NCBI GenBank assembly: GCA_029931535.1
Contig: JAQPZY010001549.1
Span: 2,256,001 to 2,320,000 of the forward strand
Length of the DNA: 64,000 nucleotides
Direction: 5' to 3'
From: Margaritifera margaritifera
Lineage: Eukaryota; Mollusca; Bivalvia; Unionida; Margaritiferidae
Part shown: positions 50,999 through 62,800 of the stretch, piece after piece
Layout: every line of letters starts with the position of its first letter
Position numbering within the stretch: position 1 is the first letter of the stretch
Notes under the pieces: model-generated
What the model was told of the DNA's origin: nothing
The model's input: the letters and a program-made list of their open reading frames with translations, nothing else
Databases searched by the model: none
Position numbers and translations under genes: made by a program

Positions 50999-51600
50999 TT
51001 AAATGTCAGGTTGATCGCTAATGTACAGTTGTATTGTCAAGGTCTCACCGCGCAGGTCCATCATGTGTCCATCCTGCTTCCCAAGGGTGAAACAGATATG
51101 TGTCAACCGAGGATTGAGGCATGGAAAATACACCGGTGACGCGGGAATACTTGATATACAATCACCCGGTTCAATAGTTGGGGAAGAAAACCAAACAATA
51201 TATAACCTTGAGAAACCACGTTTGAATGAGCTCCGCTTTCATAACTGCCATTGATGGCGTCACAGGTTAAATTAATTTGAATCGTTGAGGTAATAATAAC
51301 AATGTGAAGCGCGATATTATACCCCACGAGTAAGATTCATTTGTTATCGGGAATGTTTTCAGGCCAACCTAAAATTGTTCTTATTGATGACCGTACGATT
51401 TCAACCGCGTACCATGCAGATTTAATCGACATGACAGAGCTGAGTGCGGGTTCATGTTCGCGTATGAAAATTGAAGTGTCTTTGCCAAGTTGCGCCATCA
51501 TCCATCGAAAACACAAATGAGTTATTTGCACCAAGACCAACAAACGGTTCCCCTGCGGTGATTGGTGTAGAAAAAGTCATATCAAATTCCGATTTTGTTG
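50999..51600 (-). pseudogene. Polinton penton-like minor capsid protein, broken
   Basis: Three frames in order: EIVRSSIRTILGWPENIP (51,543-51,337), LTCDAINGSYESGAHSNVV (51,327-51,103) and QDGHMMDLRGETLTIQLYI ending at stop 50,999. The combination of an RxILGxPE motif, a xxCDxIxGSYxxG motif and a C-terminal DLRGExLTI strand follows the single-jelly-roll minor capsid protein I know from animal Polintons. At least two frameshifts separate the parts. Its position next to the hexon gene on the same strand fits the usual capsid module. Confidence 0.6.
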
Positions 51601-51689
51601 ATTAGATTGTAATCATCGCGGTAATGTTCGGGGTTGTGTTTACAACAACTTGTTGCAAGGCAGCATTGATTTCGCGGCAAATTGCATCA

Positions 51690-52410
51690 GAACTCATCAT
51701 TGGTATATTCGTCGCATAAATCATCGATGTCTTTAACAAGTTCATGCATTAACAATCAAACTGTCCCCGGGTCCATGATATCATTGGTGAGCAACCGTTG
51801 ACAAATCGATGCGGCCTCAATAACGACTTCGGGTGCGTTGTTTTCCGCGCGAACCAACCCCATAAGTGTTACCAGCCGATCCACAAGGTCGTGAGGGTCA
51901 CAACAAGGCTTTTTCCATCCTTTGATTATTGGTCTTGATCTTTTCTATGGGCTTTGAATTTAGCAATTTGAGTCGTTGCAGATGCAGCTTCGCTTGGGGA
52001 TGCAAATGCTTGCAGTTCGTATACGGGTTAAGGTTTTGGTGATTCCTCGTCCGATGGGGAGAGATAACGACCTTCTTCATCGGTAGGCATATCCGGCTCC
52101 GTTTAATAGATTTGGTATATAGAGGCTTTGAACTTCTTTAGAAAAATAGTTACAGCTGGTCCAGCCTTTCTTTGCCTGTGGCTCGTGAGACGCCAACAAA
52201 CTTTTAACACTCAGGCCATATAGGAGCATTACTACGTAATCTGTTTTGTCCAGTGTACTCCTTGTATATCCAGGCAGGGAAGTATTCTTTTATGTAAGTT
52301 GGGCTCCTATTCGCTGGTAGTTTATGCTCCAACATATGCTCTTTTAGTTGCTTTTCACTAGGCATTAATTGCTTTATCCAAATCGGCTCAATATTTTCAG
52401 GGTCCATCAG
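51690..52410 (-). pseudogene. Unassigned Polinton coding segments
   Basis: Coherent minus-strand coding sense in changing frames: MDPENIEPIWIKQLMPSEK (52,407-52,204), an acidic DEEGRYLSPSDEESPKP stretch near 52,050, then DLVDRLVTLMGLVRAEN with VVIEAASICQRLLTN (about 51,900-51,770) and, after a stop, HELVKDIDDLCDEY. It lies directly upstream of the penton on the same strand. No family is recognised; the acidic Ser/Pro-rich segment looks disordered. Confidence 0.4.
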
Positions 52411-52463
52411 TCAAGTCCGAGGTGGCATTCAGTGTACCAGGTCCAACGAATGTTTGAGAGACC

Positions 52464-52995
52464 ATGCGCGTCAACGCCATAAAATATCATCAACATGTTG
52501 CAGTTGTCCAGAATCACTTTAGGTACATGTGCGTATCGCTATGTGAACTAAATCACATCTGTGTTTTTATGTCGACTTCGGGAAAATATTCTCACGGAAC
52601 TGACATGGTTTTCAAGCATTACGTCATCGTGAAACTACCCGGGGCACCATGGAGTAAATTTCCTGGTGAAAAGCATATTCCCGGATACAATTACTGGAAC
52701 ACAGCTGGATATACGACTTGATTCTAACAATCGACCAGCGCCTTGGGAAGCAACCGTAAACTGATCTTGCTTACAAGGCATCAAGCGATAGCCGTATGCG
52801 TCAACGTGGTTCAGTTACGAGTCCTAATAACTCAAGTATGTCAGCTGTTTGCATACGGCTTGATATTCGTATTCCACGCTGTTGCGCGAGTTGTTTTAGT
52901 TGAATCACAGTCGGCATACTGTTACATAAGGAAAAATCATTGTTTAATTGCAAATTCCGTCAATAAATTATTCAAGAATTTTTACTTTACCTAGC
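52464..52995 (+). pseudogene. Phospholipase-A2-like (VP1-type) Polinton protein, broken
   Basis: On the plus strand, opposite to the capsid genes, the frame 52,464-52,721 ends WSKFPGEKHIPGYNY and breaks exactly where the calcium-loop GPGT would follow. The next frame resumes TQLDIRLDSNNRPAPWEATVN, then after a stop DLAYK in the place of the catalytic helix (normally DxAAxxHDxxY). This order (HIPGxxY, GPGT, RL, VNxxDxA) is that of the parvovirus-VP1-like PLA2 domain also carried by some Polintons. A deletion of a few bases removes the loop glycines and the His-Asp pair is not preserved, so it would be inactive. Confidence 0.52.
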
Positions 52996-52999
52996 TTGG

Positions 53000-53900
53000 A
53001 AACGGCAATTCACTCAATCCTGGCAATTATTTCATTTACTTCTGTATCGTTTTCATCAACATCATCGGTCGTGTTATTTCCGCAACAGGTTCTATTGCTG
53101 TTGCGCAGGCCACTCATTGACGGCGTACATCATAATACTTGCGAACAGATCCGCATGGCCGGCAAAGTTGATTACGAGACTTTATTCTGATGCCACATTT
53201 GAGACATGGTCGAGCGCCCGGACCAACACGTAACACGAGCAAATGTGATTTACAGTATTCTCAATGGCATGTTCTGTCGCAGAGTTCGTGTTTTCCAACG
53301 CATACACTTCTGCATTGATTTCGTCCTAATGCTTTCGAACTTCTTATATATTTACAAACTGTATTCTCTAATAGACATAATCATCTGTGTTTTCAAACAT
53401 ATAATCATCTATGTTTTAGATTGATGGTGTGCGTAACTTTATACGTATGTACTCTGCACCGAATACAATAGATTGTGCAGTTGCTGGCAGTAGATATTAA
53501 TTGATTGTATGATCCTTTGCTGTAAAAAACCTTTTATCTATCATTGTAATTTCCAAATTTTTGTCAGTGCGTTGTTAACAAATTCGTTCACCAGGCTGTG
53601 TCAACCGAGGATCAATTTCAAATAGATCTCTGTGTTAAAATATAACTTTTCCTTTATTCAGCATTTGGCCAAATCACTGCATACTCATCAGTACATGTTG
53701 GTACTATACCAACTCGTAACTGAACGCCGCTTGTACAATGGCAACCGATAACATATAATGTCGTGTACTGTTTTATGTATATTGATGCCATAGTTTTTGT
53801 GTCTTTGCATGAGAATCTCTTGTAAAACCTCCGAACCATGTGTTACGTTTCACAGATGTACAAAAAACATGTCTTTGGTAAAGCCATATATAAATACCAA
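53000..53900. other. Polinton footprint, unassigned
   Basis: Short open frames on both strands; none with a recognisable domain. No polymerase B motif (YxDTDS), Walker ATPase motif or cysteine protease signature was found here. Confidence 0.4.
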
Positions 53901-53919
53901 AAGCATTTCTCTAAATAAT

Positions 53920-54300
53920 TTATTCTTGGTAATCTTCGCTATTGCTAGAATATTCGCTTGACATTTCAATTTCATTATCATTATAGCATTCGCTCGTTTC
54001 GCTATCTGTACTACGTGGTCTAGCCAACGTTAGCGGCTTTATATTTTTTTTGCACAACATCAAATTAAGTTTTTGAGGTTGCTTGCTATATTTTTTCTCC
54101 AAGTAGACATCGCTGTTTTTCAAAGATACTTCCTAAGCTGATTGATTTATCAAGACGCTCCGGATACGTGTTTGCAAAATCATATAACATCTTTTGAACC
54201 TCTTTAACAAATTGGTATGATGCATTTAAGCGAATAAATAATGTAATCTTTTCTATGACGTTTCGCACATTCCACTGGTCTGATAGATTAATATGTATAG
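53920..54300 (-). pseudogene. Unassigned ORF truncated by the LTR insertion
   Basis: Minus-strand coding sense runs from the LTR edge (NLSDQWNVRNVIEKITLFI, ASYQFVKEVQKMLYDF, YPERLDKSISLGS) and, after one frameshift, into LARPRSTDSETSECYNDNE with an acidic Ser-rich C-terminus ending DYQE at 53,920. The N-terminal part lies beyond the 54,301 LTR junction or is lost. It is probably another Polinton gene; family unknown. Confidence 0.4.
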
Positions 54301-55035
54301 TGTTATGTATATTGAATTTATAATATCTGTCCATGAAGTAAGTTGCACTTTAGTCATTATGAAAACAACATATTTACAGCATTTGAGTTTAAGTTCAGTT
54401 TTGTTTACATAGTATTTAACAATTAGATTGTAATTTACCATGTCTTAATGTGAGAACAGTCACGTAAGCATATGAATTTTTCATTAGAGTTACTCGTATT
54501 CTAGAATATTATGTGAGGTGACTTATCCTTATATTTATACAGGTTTAGTAAACTAGATTTCATTCCTAAACTAAACTTCATATTATTAAAATCAGTCTGT
54601 AAAGGAATTTATTTCAGTAATCAGATGTCACAGTTGTGAAAATCAGAGCGAATTCAGAGAGAGGAATTATTTATTTGAAATATTAATTGGAATTACTAAA
54701 AGTGTTCATTCTCATATTGGATTAATACTTGACTTTGGGATTTATGTCAATTTATTCAAAGATTTTCTGGATTACATCATATAGGCATATCAGAACATTC
54801 AAGACTAATGACACATCAGGACATTAAAGGCTACTGTAATGCATTCGGAACATTCTATATTTAGGACTTGGGATTATGATACTTAAGATTATTTGATTAT
54901 TTTGGTTTTAATTCACGTTACTGTTATTTTGAAATTTCACTTTAATTGTCTAGATTTAAATTGCTTGTTGATTTTAATTACATTGATGGTTTTACTTTCT
55001 TTATATTACATTATTTAAGACCTTGAGTCGTAACA
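54301..55035 (+). repeat. 5' LTR
   Basis: It starts TGTTATGTAT and ends GAGTCGTAACA, the same termini as the reverse complement of the 825-bp solo LTR but about 90 bases shorter through internal deletions. Its last 145 bases are repeated at 56,700-56,869. Confidence 0.8.
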
Positions 55036-55040
55036 TATAT

Positions 55041-55057
55041 TGGAGCTCGTCTGGGAT
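55041..55057 (+). promoter_or_regulatory. Primer binding site, tRNA-Pro-like
   Basis: TGGAGCTCGTCTGGGAT lies five bases after the 5' LTR. It closely resembles the retroviral tRNA-Pro primer site (TGGGGGCTCGTCCGGGAT) with a one-base gap and two substitutions. Confidence 0.65.
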
Positions 55058-55184
55058 GTGAATTTCTTTAAATTACAATGTAAATTAACTCTGTTTTGGA
55101 ATTTGCATTGTCCCTGTTAAAGATTTTTATTTCATCCATTTGACAAATATTTAGTAAAACCAGCAAGCATTCAAAATTTCATCT

Positions 55185-56110
55185 ATGGTTGGGAACTTTG
55201 TTTCAAGTCCTACCCAGGTAGGGTTAGAATCTATGAAAAACGACGAGTTGCTTGAGCTTGCCAGACACTTTGATCTTTCTGAGGCGAGAGCGTCTTTCAC
55301 AAAGCAAGAGATAAAGAATATTTTAATTCCATATTTGGTGGGAAAGGAAATTTTGGATAATAGTGCTTGAGTTTAATTGATAAGTGTCTATCCGGTTTTG
55401 ATTAGAAATTAAGGGCATTGCAGCTATAAAAAAAAACAACAGATGGAATTAGAATTTACAAAGCTTCAGCTTCAGACAGAAATGATGGAACTACAAATTC
55501 AGAAAGAGGATAAAGGGATGGAAATACAGATGCAGAGAGAAAGAAAGAGGAGAGGGAAATAAAGGAAAGTTAAATACAGAGAGAAAGAGAGAGAGAGAGG
55601 AGAGGGTAATGCAGATAAAGGAGAAGGAGAGACAGTTACAGAGAGAGAGAGAGAGTAGAAAGGGAGATGCAATATAAATTTAAAGAACAATTATTTGATA
55701 GTTCGTGCTCAGCCAAGAATGTTGATCAAAATTATGATAATCTCAGACAGCTCGTATTAATTACAGAGTTCACAAAGTGCATCCATGGTGATGTCAAGAC
55801 CTATCTTGACGAGCAGAACGTGGACACTTTGGAAAATGCTGCTCGCATGGCTGATGATTAGTCCCTGACTCACAAGGTTTCATATGTCAATAAGTCTCTT
55901 TCTCAGCAGTTTTCTGGTCAAAGAAACCATTTCAATCTCAAACGAGTACTTTTAAATTTTAAAACAGAACCATTGTTAGGAATCAAACATTTGATAAGAC
56001 TGATCAGAACTCCTTTTCTGCACTTATTATAAAATGAAAGGGCACGTCCTTTCTTATTGCTTCAGGTTGAAAAATAAGCAATATAATAAATATAGAGCTA
56101 TTCCAAATGC
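55185..56110 (+). pseudogene. gag of the Gypsy-type element, broken
   Basis: The N-terminal frame (55,185-55,370) has KNDELLELARHFDLSEARASF, as in the start of gag of metazoan Gypsy elements. A Glu/Lys/Gln-rich coiled coil encoded by GA-rich DNA (55,440-55,660) follows. Next come LRQLVLITEFTKCIHGDVKTY and NAARMADDYSLTHK, a SCAN/capsid-C-like segment (55,730-55,880, one in-frame TAG), then a zinc knuckle remnant at 56,019-56,060 (C-x2-Y-x4-H-x4-C), in which the second Cys has become Tyr. Several stops and frameshifts are present. Confidence 0.75.
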
Positions 56111-56229
56111 AGTTCACTGTCTTGTATTGAAAACAACACATTTGTTGGGTCAAACAAACCTCAATCTGATTCTATTTTGGAGACTTATGAACCATTCATG
56201 TCAGAAGGTTCTATATCACTTTTTGGTGA

Positions 56230-56640
56230 TTCTGCCAAACCTAACCCTATTAACATATTAAGGCACACGGGAGCTTCTGAGAGTCGTTTGTCATCAGGTA
56301 CTTTACCTTTGTCTGAGTAGTATTCTTCTAGTGAAAGTGTACTAATTCAGGGAGCAGAGTGCGGCTTTGTAAATGTTGATCTCCATTTTGTTAATTTGGC
56401 ATCATACTTTGTTTCCGGACCTGTGACTGTTGGGGCAGTGATTACTTTACCTATATGAGGTATTACATTGTTACTAGGCAATGACCTAGCTGGAGATAAG
56501 GTCATGGTTAATCCACTTATAACTGACAAGCCTTGTTTGGATCAAAAAGTTGATCCTATTGAGATTGAAATGGCTGATTTGTATCCTGCTTGTGCAGATC
56601 CCAGAACTATGTCACAAAGATATATTGATAATGATGTTGA
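56230..56640 (+). pseudogene. Retropepsin of the Gypsy-type element, inactive
   Basis: The frame gives ILRHTGASESRL, then VLIQGAECGFVNVDLHFV, VSGPVTVGAVITLPI and LLGNDLAGDKVMVNP. The order and spacing are those of a retroviral-type aspartic protease, whose signature is DTGA. Here the catalytic Asp is His (CAC, 56,264-56,266), and in-frame stops occur at about 56,318 and 56,456. The reading continues ADLYPACA for the linker to reverse transcriptase before the deletion. Confidence 0.78.
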
Positions 56641-56699
56641 TCGGGAAATTATTCTTTTAGTTGACACATTTACTGGTCAGTTTTTTATGAGGTCAATTT

Positions 56700-56869
56700 C
56701 TCACTTAGGATTATTTGATTATTTTGATTTTAATTCACGTTTATGTAAGTGTCTTTTAAAGTTTCATTTTAATTGTCTATAAATAAATTGCTTGTTGATT
56801 TTACTTACATCGTTGGTTTCACTTTCTTTTTCTTTCTGTTACATTATCTTAAGACCTAGAGTCGTAAGA
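56700..56869 (+). repeat. 3' LTR fragment
   Basis: It matches 54,890-55,035: GATTATTTGATTATTTTG, TTTAATTCACGTT, TTGCTTGTTGATTTTA and GACCTxGAGTCGTAA. Its terminal TAACA is changed to TAAGA. The 5' two-thirds of the LTR are missing. Confidence 0.8.
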
Positions 56870-56874
56870 ATATG

Positions 56875-59800
56875 TCTAATATAAAAATATTATCTGCAGC
56901 AGTTGGTATCACATATTTTCTGTCAGCGAAACATATTCTCAGACTAGGCCGGTTTAAAATACTCAGCTACGGCGAAAATAATATCAGACTAACTCAGCTG
57001 CGAAGAAAATAATATCAGTCGGTGGCGATCAATAATTGTATTTCTGCAGTAGTATAGTTGCAAGCAATAATAGCCTGACTGCGGCACTGGAATCGGCGCA
57101 GGTGTGTTAGTATAGTAACCTTCGATACACATCACTGAGCTAGCTGGGAAATTTTGCCGGATAAAATTCTCGTAGCGTCATTGATAGATTAAATCGTTGT
57201 GATTGATGTGCTAGCTGGGAAAATCCCAGAAAGACTTAATAATATAATTCCTAATGATTACCCGCTGGGAAATGATATTTTGTAAACCCAACGACGCATG
57301 CACTAATATGTGACTATCGAGATAAAAAATACTAAAGTCATGGGGTAATGAAGGGCTGACTTATCCCAGTAATACAAATCTAAAACATACAATATACCTC
57401 TGCTGGTTACAACATTTTCAGTGTACGCTCTCGATAGCATTTGCTGAGATACATCCTCATAATTCGGCACCTTAATTCACAATTGGGATGCCTATAATAT
57501 CAACTATTTGGCAAACCACACTGGGCAATAAGGTACCAAATTGATATGATTATTTGTCCATAGAAAGAAAAGTTGCTTTTAAGCCTGACTGACAAGTGTT
57601 TGTTGAGCTTCGTGTATATATGTTATCTTAGCCAAGATAATGGTACATGAGGCTTCCAGGGAATCTAAAAACTGAATGTGGCTAGAATAATGTATGAAAT
57701 CCATTAAATAATTTATAGTTGGTGTGAGTGTAACAAGTTAAACTTCCTGCCTCCATCAATATCAAAGGATAGTTTCCATGATTAGAGTAATTGGTAAATT
57801 AAATATATCATGTTCTTGTAGAGCTCTTTCCGTAATAAAAAAAAGATTATATCAAACAGTTGGTCAGTTAAGGACCTATGTTGCTTCAGGTGTTCCTGAG
57901 ATAAATCTATTTCATATGCATCAGGACTCTCCTTCGTCACACGACATATTTTTTAATTGTGGAGTCCATAGAAATAGCGTCGTTTTTGTCGACCTAACAT
58001 AACGACGACTGAAGATCCTGTATGACATGCGCTGTGACTCGCTGGAAACGAGAAGGATCTTTGCTAGCCTTGATAGCATCATCTATGTATGTAAGTATCA
58101 GTAGTAAAAAAGTGAAATCCCTGGTTGTCCTTAGGGGACTAGCTTTGAAAATGTGGTTGCCCATCAGAAATGTTCAGTTGATAAGGTAAATTACTGCGCA
58201 TGCCATCAAGATCTCTGTAATCGTAATTCTTTAAAAAACTTTATATATTGATAATAAGGTACATTACTTGACAAGACAATGTTGTATCTTTAAATAATAC
58301 ATCTTCTGTGTTATTTTTGCAATGAAGTAATTAATGATTTTTTCCTTTCTTGTATTTAAATTAGTTCTATCCATGCTTGAGTGACTATGTATTTGTGTGT
58401 CCAATGTTATTAATCAAGTATCAGAAAAATGTAAACTTTTCACGTGATATCGTTTTCTGCATTAGCCATAACCAGACAAACCATTAGAGTATGCATCAAA
58501 ACGTGTGGTTGGTCCGATTCTTTAAACTTGCCATATTCATCTAGCTAAAGTCAGCCAACAGAAACAGCTAAAGGTCCATTTTTCAACGGACCTGTAAGAA
58601 AGCTTAATACTAGATCGAAGGCATCAAGTTTGTCAAGCCGATGGTGAAAGGAACTGCTACCATATCTCAATGTGTTGACGAAAGACAATCGTTTGCGAGT
58701 CTTGGTTCATTAAAGAGTTATTTCGAGGTGATCCTAGTATTGACTGCTAATTCTTAATCAAATAGTAAGTAGCCGAGATAATGTTGATTAGTAAAGCCTA
58801 TTACTGGCAACGATCTCCCAACACTCATCTACGGATTATATAGAGATAATTCGTGCATATGCTGTAGGTATGTCAAGGGCAAAGTTAACTATCAAATATT
58901 TGTCGCTGGAAAATACATGACATTTAATTATTACTTTTAACAATATTATTTGTACTTATATTTTTAGGATGGGCTTCCGCGTATTTGAGTTTTTTTACCC
59001 ATATATGTCGCTATGTTAGTATGTATGTAAGTATGTATATACTTATGTATGTATGTATGTATGTATGTATGTATGTATGTATGTATGTATGTATGTATGT
59101 ATGTATGTATGTATGTATGTATGTATGTATGTATGTATGTATGTATGTATGTATGTATGTATGTATGTATGTATGTATGTATGTATGTATGTACGTAACT
59201 TTGCTTCAATTATATTATGCATGTTTTGTTTATTTTTGTGGATGTTGTGATGGATTGAGGTATGGATGAATGGGTGAGTGTAAAATGTCGGATTTGTAGG
59301 TTCATTGGATGAGATTATACGTCGGACGTACGAACATTCAAAATAAAAACTGACATTTTCAAATATTTTTGACCACACTTTACATATACATTGAGAGAAG
59401 GTGGACACAGCATGTATGTTATGGATTTTGGGTAATTATCCCAGTGATGATGGCATTTCAAAGAGATTTACATGTAATAAAATAACCTGGGGATTTGCGA
59501 TGTAGAGCCATCGAAGTTGTTAGTTTTTCTATGAGGACATTGTTAAGTTCTTATCAGTCTGTCAGCATATCATCCTGTGTATTTCTGAGTATATAACAAC
59601 TTGCCCAAAAAATCAGTCCGTTTTTATTAACATGGCAATGAAGTCAATAAGTACTTACCAATCTGACCAGGAGATAAATAAACACTTTCAAACTCTATAG
59701 CGGGTTTCATAAGTACTCATCGGCTTCTTGCGCCGGTTGATTCTTAATTTATTCATGAAACTAAGAAACCAATGGGAAGATCTACAATGTTGTCCACGTC

Positions 59801-62800
59801 GCTAATATTGTCCTGTATCTCTTCATTTAATATTTCATGCTAACATTTTCAAGGTGAACTTTTTTTTCAAGTGGAATATTTCCAATAGGGCATAGGTTCT
59901 CAAACAATGGATAGCGGCCCACTTGTGCACAGTGGGCTTGCTGCAGGTGATATATTAGCCATACATAGACTACTCGAAAGTGGACCTCAGGTGCAAAAAA
60001 TTTAAGAACCGTTGCATTATGGTGTAGGCAATACAACCTAGTAGGTTTTGCGATGTCAGTCTTCCGTGCGTGTGTTCTGTTAAAATTACACGTGGATATT
60101 AAATATGCAAAGCGCAAAGACATTACTCCATTAAACTATCTGTGATTTGAACCAAGCCCACAGTACATGTCTAATGCAAAAACAATTCATATTTATGCTT
60201 ATAATACAAGCAGTAATTTGGAAGGATAAAACATGAAGAACAATATCGGTGAAATTAAAGATACGTTTGATTGCATTTTAAAAGACTCTTGCAAATGAAT
60301 GAGCGGTAGACTGTATTTGAAAAAGCGGAGTCATGAGTACTCTATGAGAAAACGGAATTGCTGTTCTCAATTTAACACTTTTACCTTTTTCGGTTGTGTG
60401 AAATATATATTGAGGATTTACAGCAAATTAGTTTCAAAATTGCCAACATTAATGTGGTAAGAAATGTCCTGAGGTCAAATCTACTTTTTACCCTTTTTAA
60501 AATACACGCATTTTCCAAACTCTCATTATTTCTGGTACAAGATGGATTGTATACATGTATAAATGAACAGTTATGTGTTGTTTATGACCCACAAAATTAC
60601 GTACAGGTCGCCTATCTTAACTTGCATAGAAATATATTTCAGCAACGTGCTTGTCGGACTGACGTTTGTGCATACATTTGAATTTCGGAAGTACAAATTG
60701 GAATAGATTTAAATCAAGCACAGTCGTTTCTCTGCGATTTTGTTATTATTATTGTTATTACTATTAACTTCAGTACTAGTAGTAGCAGTGGTCGTGATTT
60801 ATAGTTTAGATCATGAAGTTTAAATCCAATGGCTTTTAGATGTGAAACCCGTACAAAAAATATCAGTATTAAACATAGCAATTCAACGATGCACGTAAAG
60901 GCTATTTTTACTGATCATAAAAAGGTCAAAGATTGACGCAACAATTAATGATAAGAACTATATTATTTTATTACATAAGTACAAAAACGTTCCTGCAAAG
61001 TATACACCTGTAGATATGAGTTACAATGTGTCCTCAGTTGTTACAACTGCAGAAACAATAACTTCAATTAAAGCCATCAGCCAATAATACAAGAAAGTAA
61101 GAGAAGATTTATAACACAGGAGTGACTATGTAATGATAGTATCAACTTTTTCAATGCAAATATTAATTCTAAGCAGGGGAATTATTCACGTAGCATATTT
61201 AATTTGATGAGAACAAAACAAACTTTTTGCACTAATATAGGATTATTTTTCAAAAAGCCAAGATTATCAACACTAGTTGTTTATGTACTGAGCATAAGCA
61301 ACTAAAATATGAGATTTGAATTGCCTGAAGGTAAGCAAACAGAGACTTGGAATTATAAAAGTTGAATACACTTTTGCCTAAATGTCCAAACGATGCACAA
61401 ACTGTAATATAATTTTAACACATTTGTGCAACCTGACTTATCTATATTACACACGTACAAAGCTGTTGCAACAGCTAGGCACATTTATAACAATATAGAT
61501 TCCACGACTTATAATTGTATCGTAAAACATATTGCACTTTTCACGGCTAAATTCAGGAAACTAAAAAGAATAAGAAATCCCCAAAAGTCCGAAAAGATAC
61601 AACATATAACCACACAATAGTGTATGAAATTCTACTCAAAATCAAACTATGCACATAGGTATAAGGAAATATGAAAAAGTAGAATGATATTGTATATAAT
61701 ATTATAAGCTACCATGGGAGACATGAAAGTTGAATTAAAACATGTGTGCTGAAAGTTGAGCAAAATGAGTAAAGAACAATATTTTTTTTTAAATTGAACA
61801 CACAACATAGCAAACAAGGAAACGAAAATTAACGAACAGTAATATGTTATTCTTTTAAAGTCAGTTCGCTAAAAAACAATTTCAAAGTAATATAATGTTT
61901 TATGCTGGAATAACTCATTCATAATGTCATGAAAAGCAAATTATGCAATTTGAGAAATTTGATCTTTTCGAATGGGATCATGTATCATAATTCTTCTGTG
62001 AATAGGAAAGTACTTGTGTTTAAAATCAAACATTGAATGATATTCGCCACATAATGTAGCAGTTCGTATAAATTATCTGTTTTATTTTGGGTTTTTAAGC
62101 ACCCACAAAATATTGTGGTTCATAAAGTTTGTGTGAGTTTGAAATCAATAACGAACCATGCTAGAGTCGGCGGGACGTACATATATTAGGCTACTTTCAA
62201 AATGAAGGCTAAGTTATTTACGTTAGGAGAGAGATCAGATTATTTTCATTCCATAATTCAAGCAGTTGCCGGGCAAAATATTAACAACAAAAATATACAT
62301 TTAATGTATCCAGAGTAAAAGCTTCACATGATCAACGAATGCACAATGCTATGTTAGTTTTTGCGATATGTACTTGCACATGGAGGGAGTCTATGTTGAT
62401 CGCACGGGGATTTGTCTCGATTTGAATTAAAAACTAATCCTGCTTTGTACGGTCATGTTATTGGCAGACCTCAAAGTAATATCCAAGCAGGGTACGATGC
62501 TATGGAAATGTTTAAATAGGAAGGTCATATAGACATTTGGGGGCAAAGATGCATATAGGACAACATGAAAACAAGGTTACATATTTCAGGTGTGCAGAGA
62601 GGACTCCATTTATTTCTGCATAAGGAAATTTGAAATAGAATTGGCACATCATCTTGTTCAAGAACTGGTTGACCCTCTTTCCATTCTTTCCAGTACGCCT
62701 GACAATATATGCAGTTTTTCCTGGTGCCACGTTTTTCAATTAAATATGATGAAACAATCGATGCATATATCTGTCATGGTTGCACTATCTTTGTTATCTC

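Larger units (their letters stand above)
54301..56869 (+). mobile_element. Truncated Ty3/Gypsy-type retrotransposon (LTR-gag-pro-LTR remnant)
   Basis: 5' LTR at 54,301-55,035, primer binding site at 55,041-55,057, gag from 55,185, protease to about 56,600, then an abrupt jump at about 56,700 into the last 165 bases of a 3' LTR ending at 56,869. Reverse transcriptase, RNase H and integrase are absent, so it was truncated by an internal deletion. The flanking 4-mers are ATAG (54,297-54,300) and ATAT (56,870-56,873), a possible diverged target-site duplication. It belongs to the same family as the solo LTR at 45.85 kb and is inserted in the Polinton footprint. Confidence 0.82.

Noticed and set aside
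53206..53424. Fragment of Polinton PolB
   Set aside because: The frame has hydrophobic low-complexity sequence without DxxSLYPS- or YxDTDS-type motifs.
58964..59408. Open frames on both strands with MYVC or THIH repeats
   Set aside because: They are produced by the ATGT tetranucleotide array.
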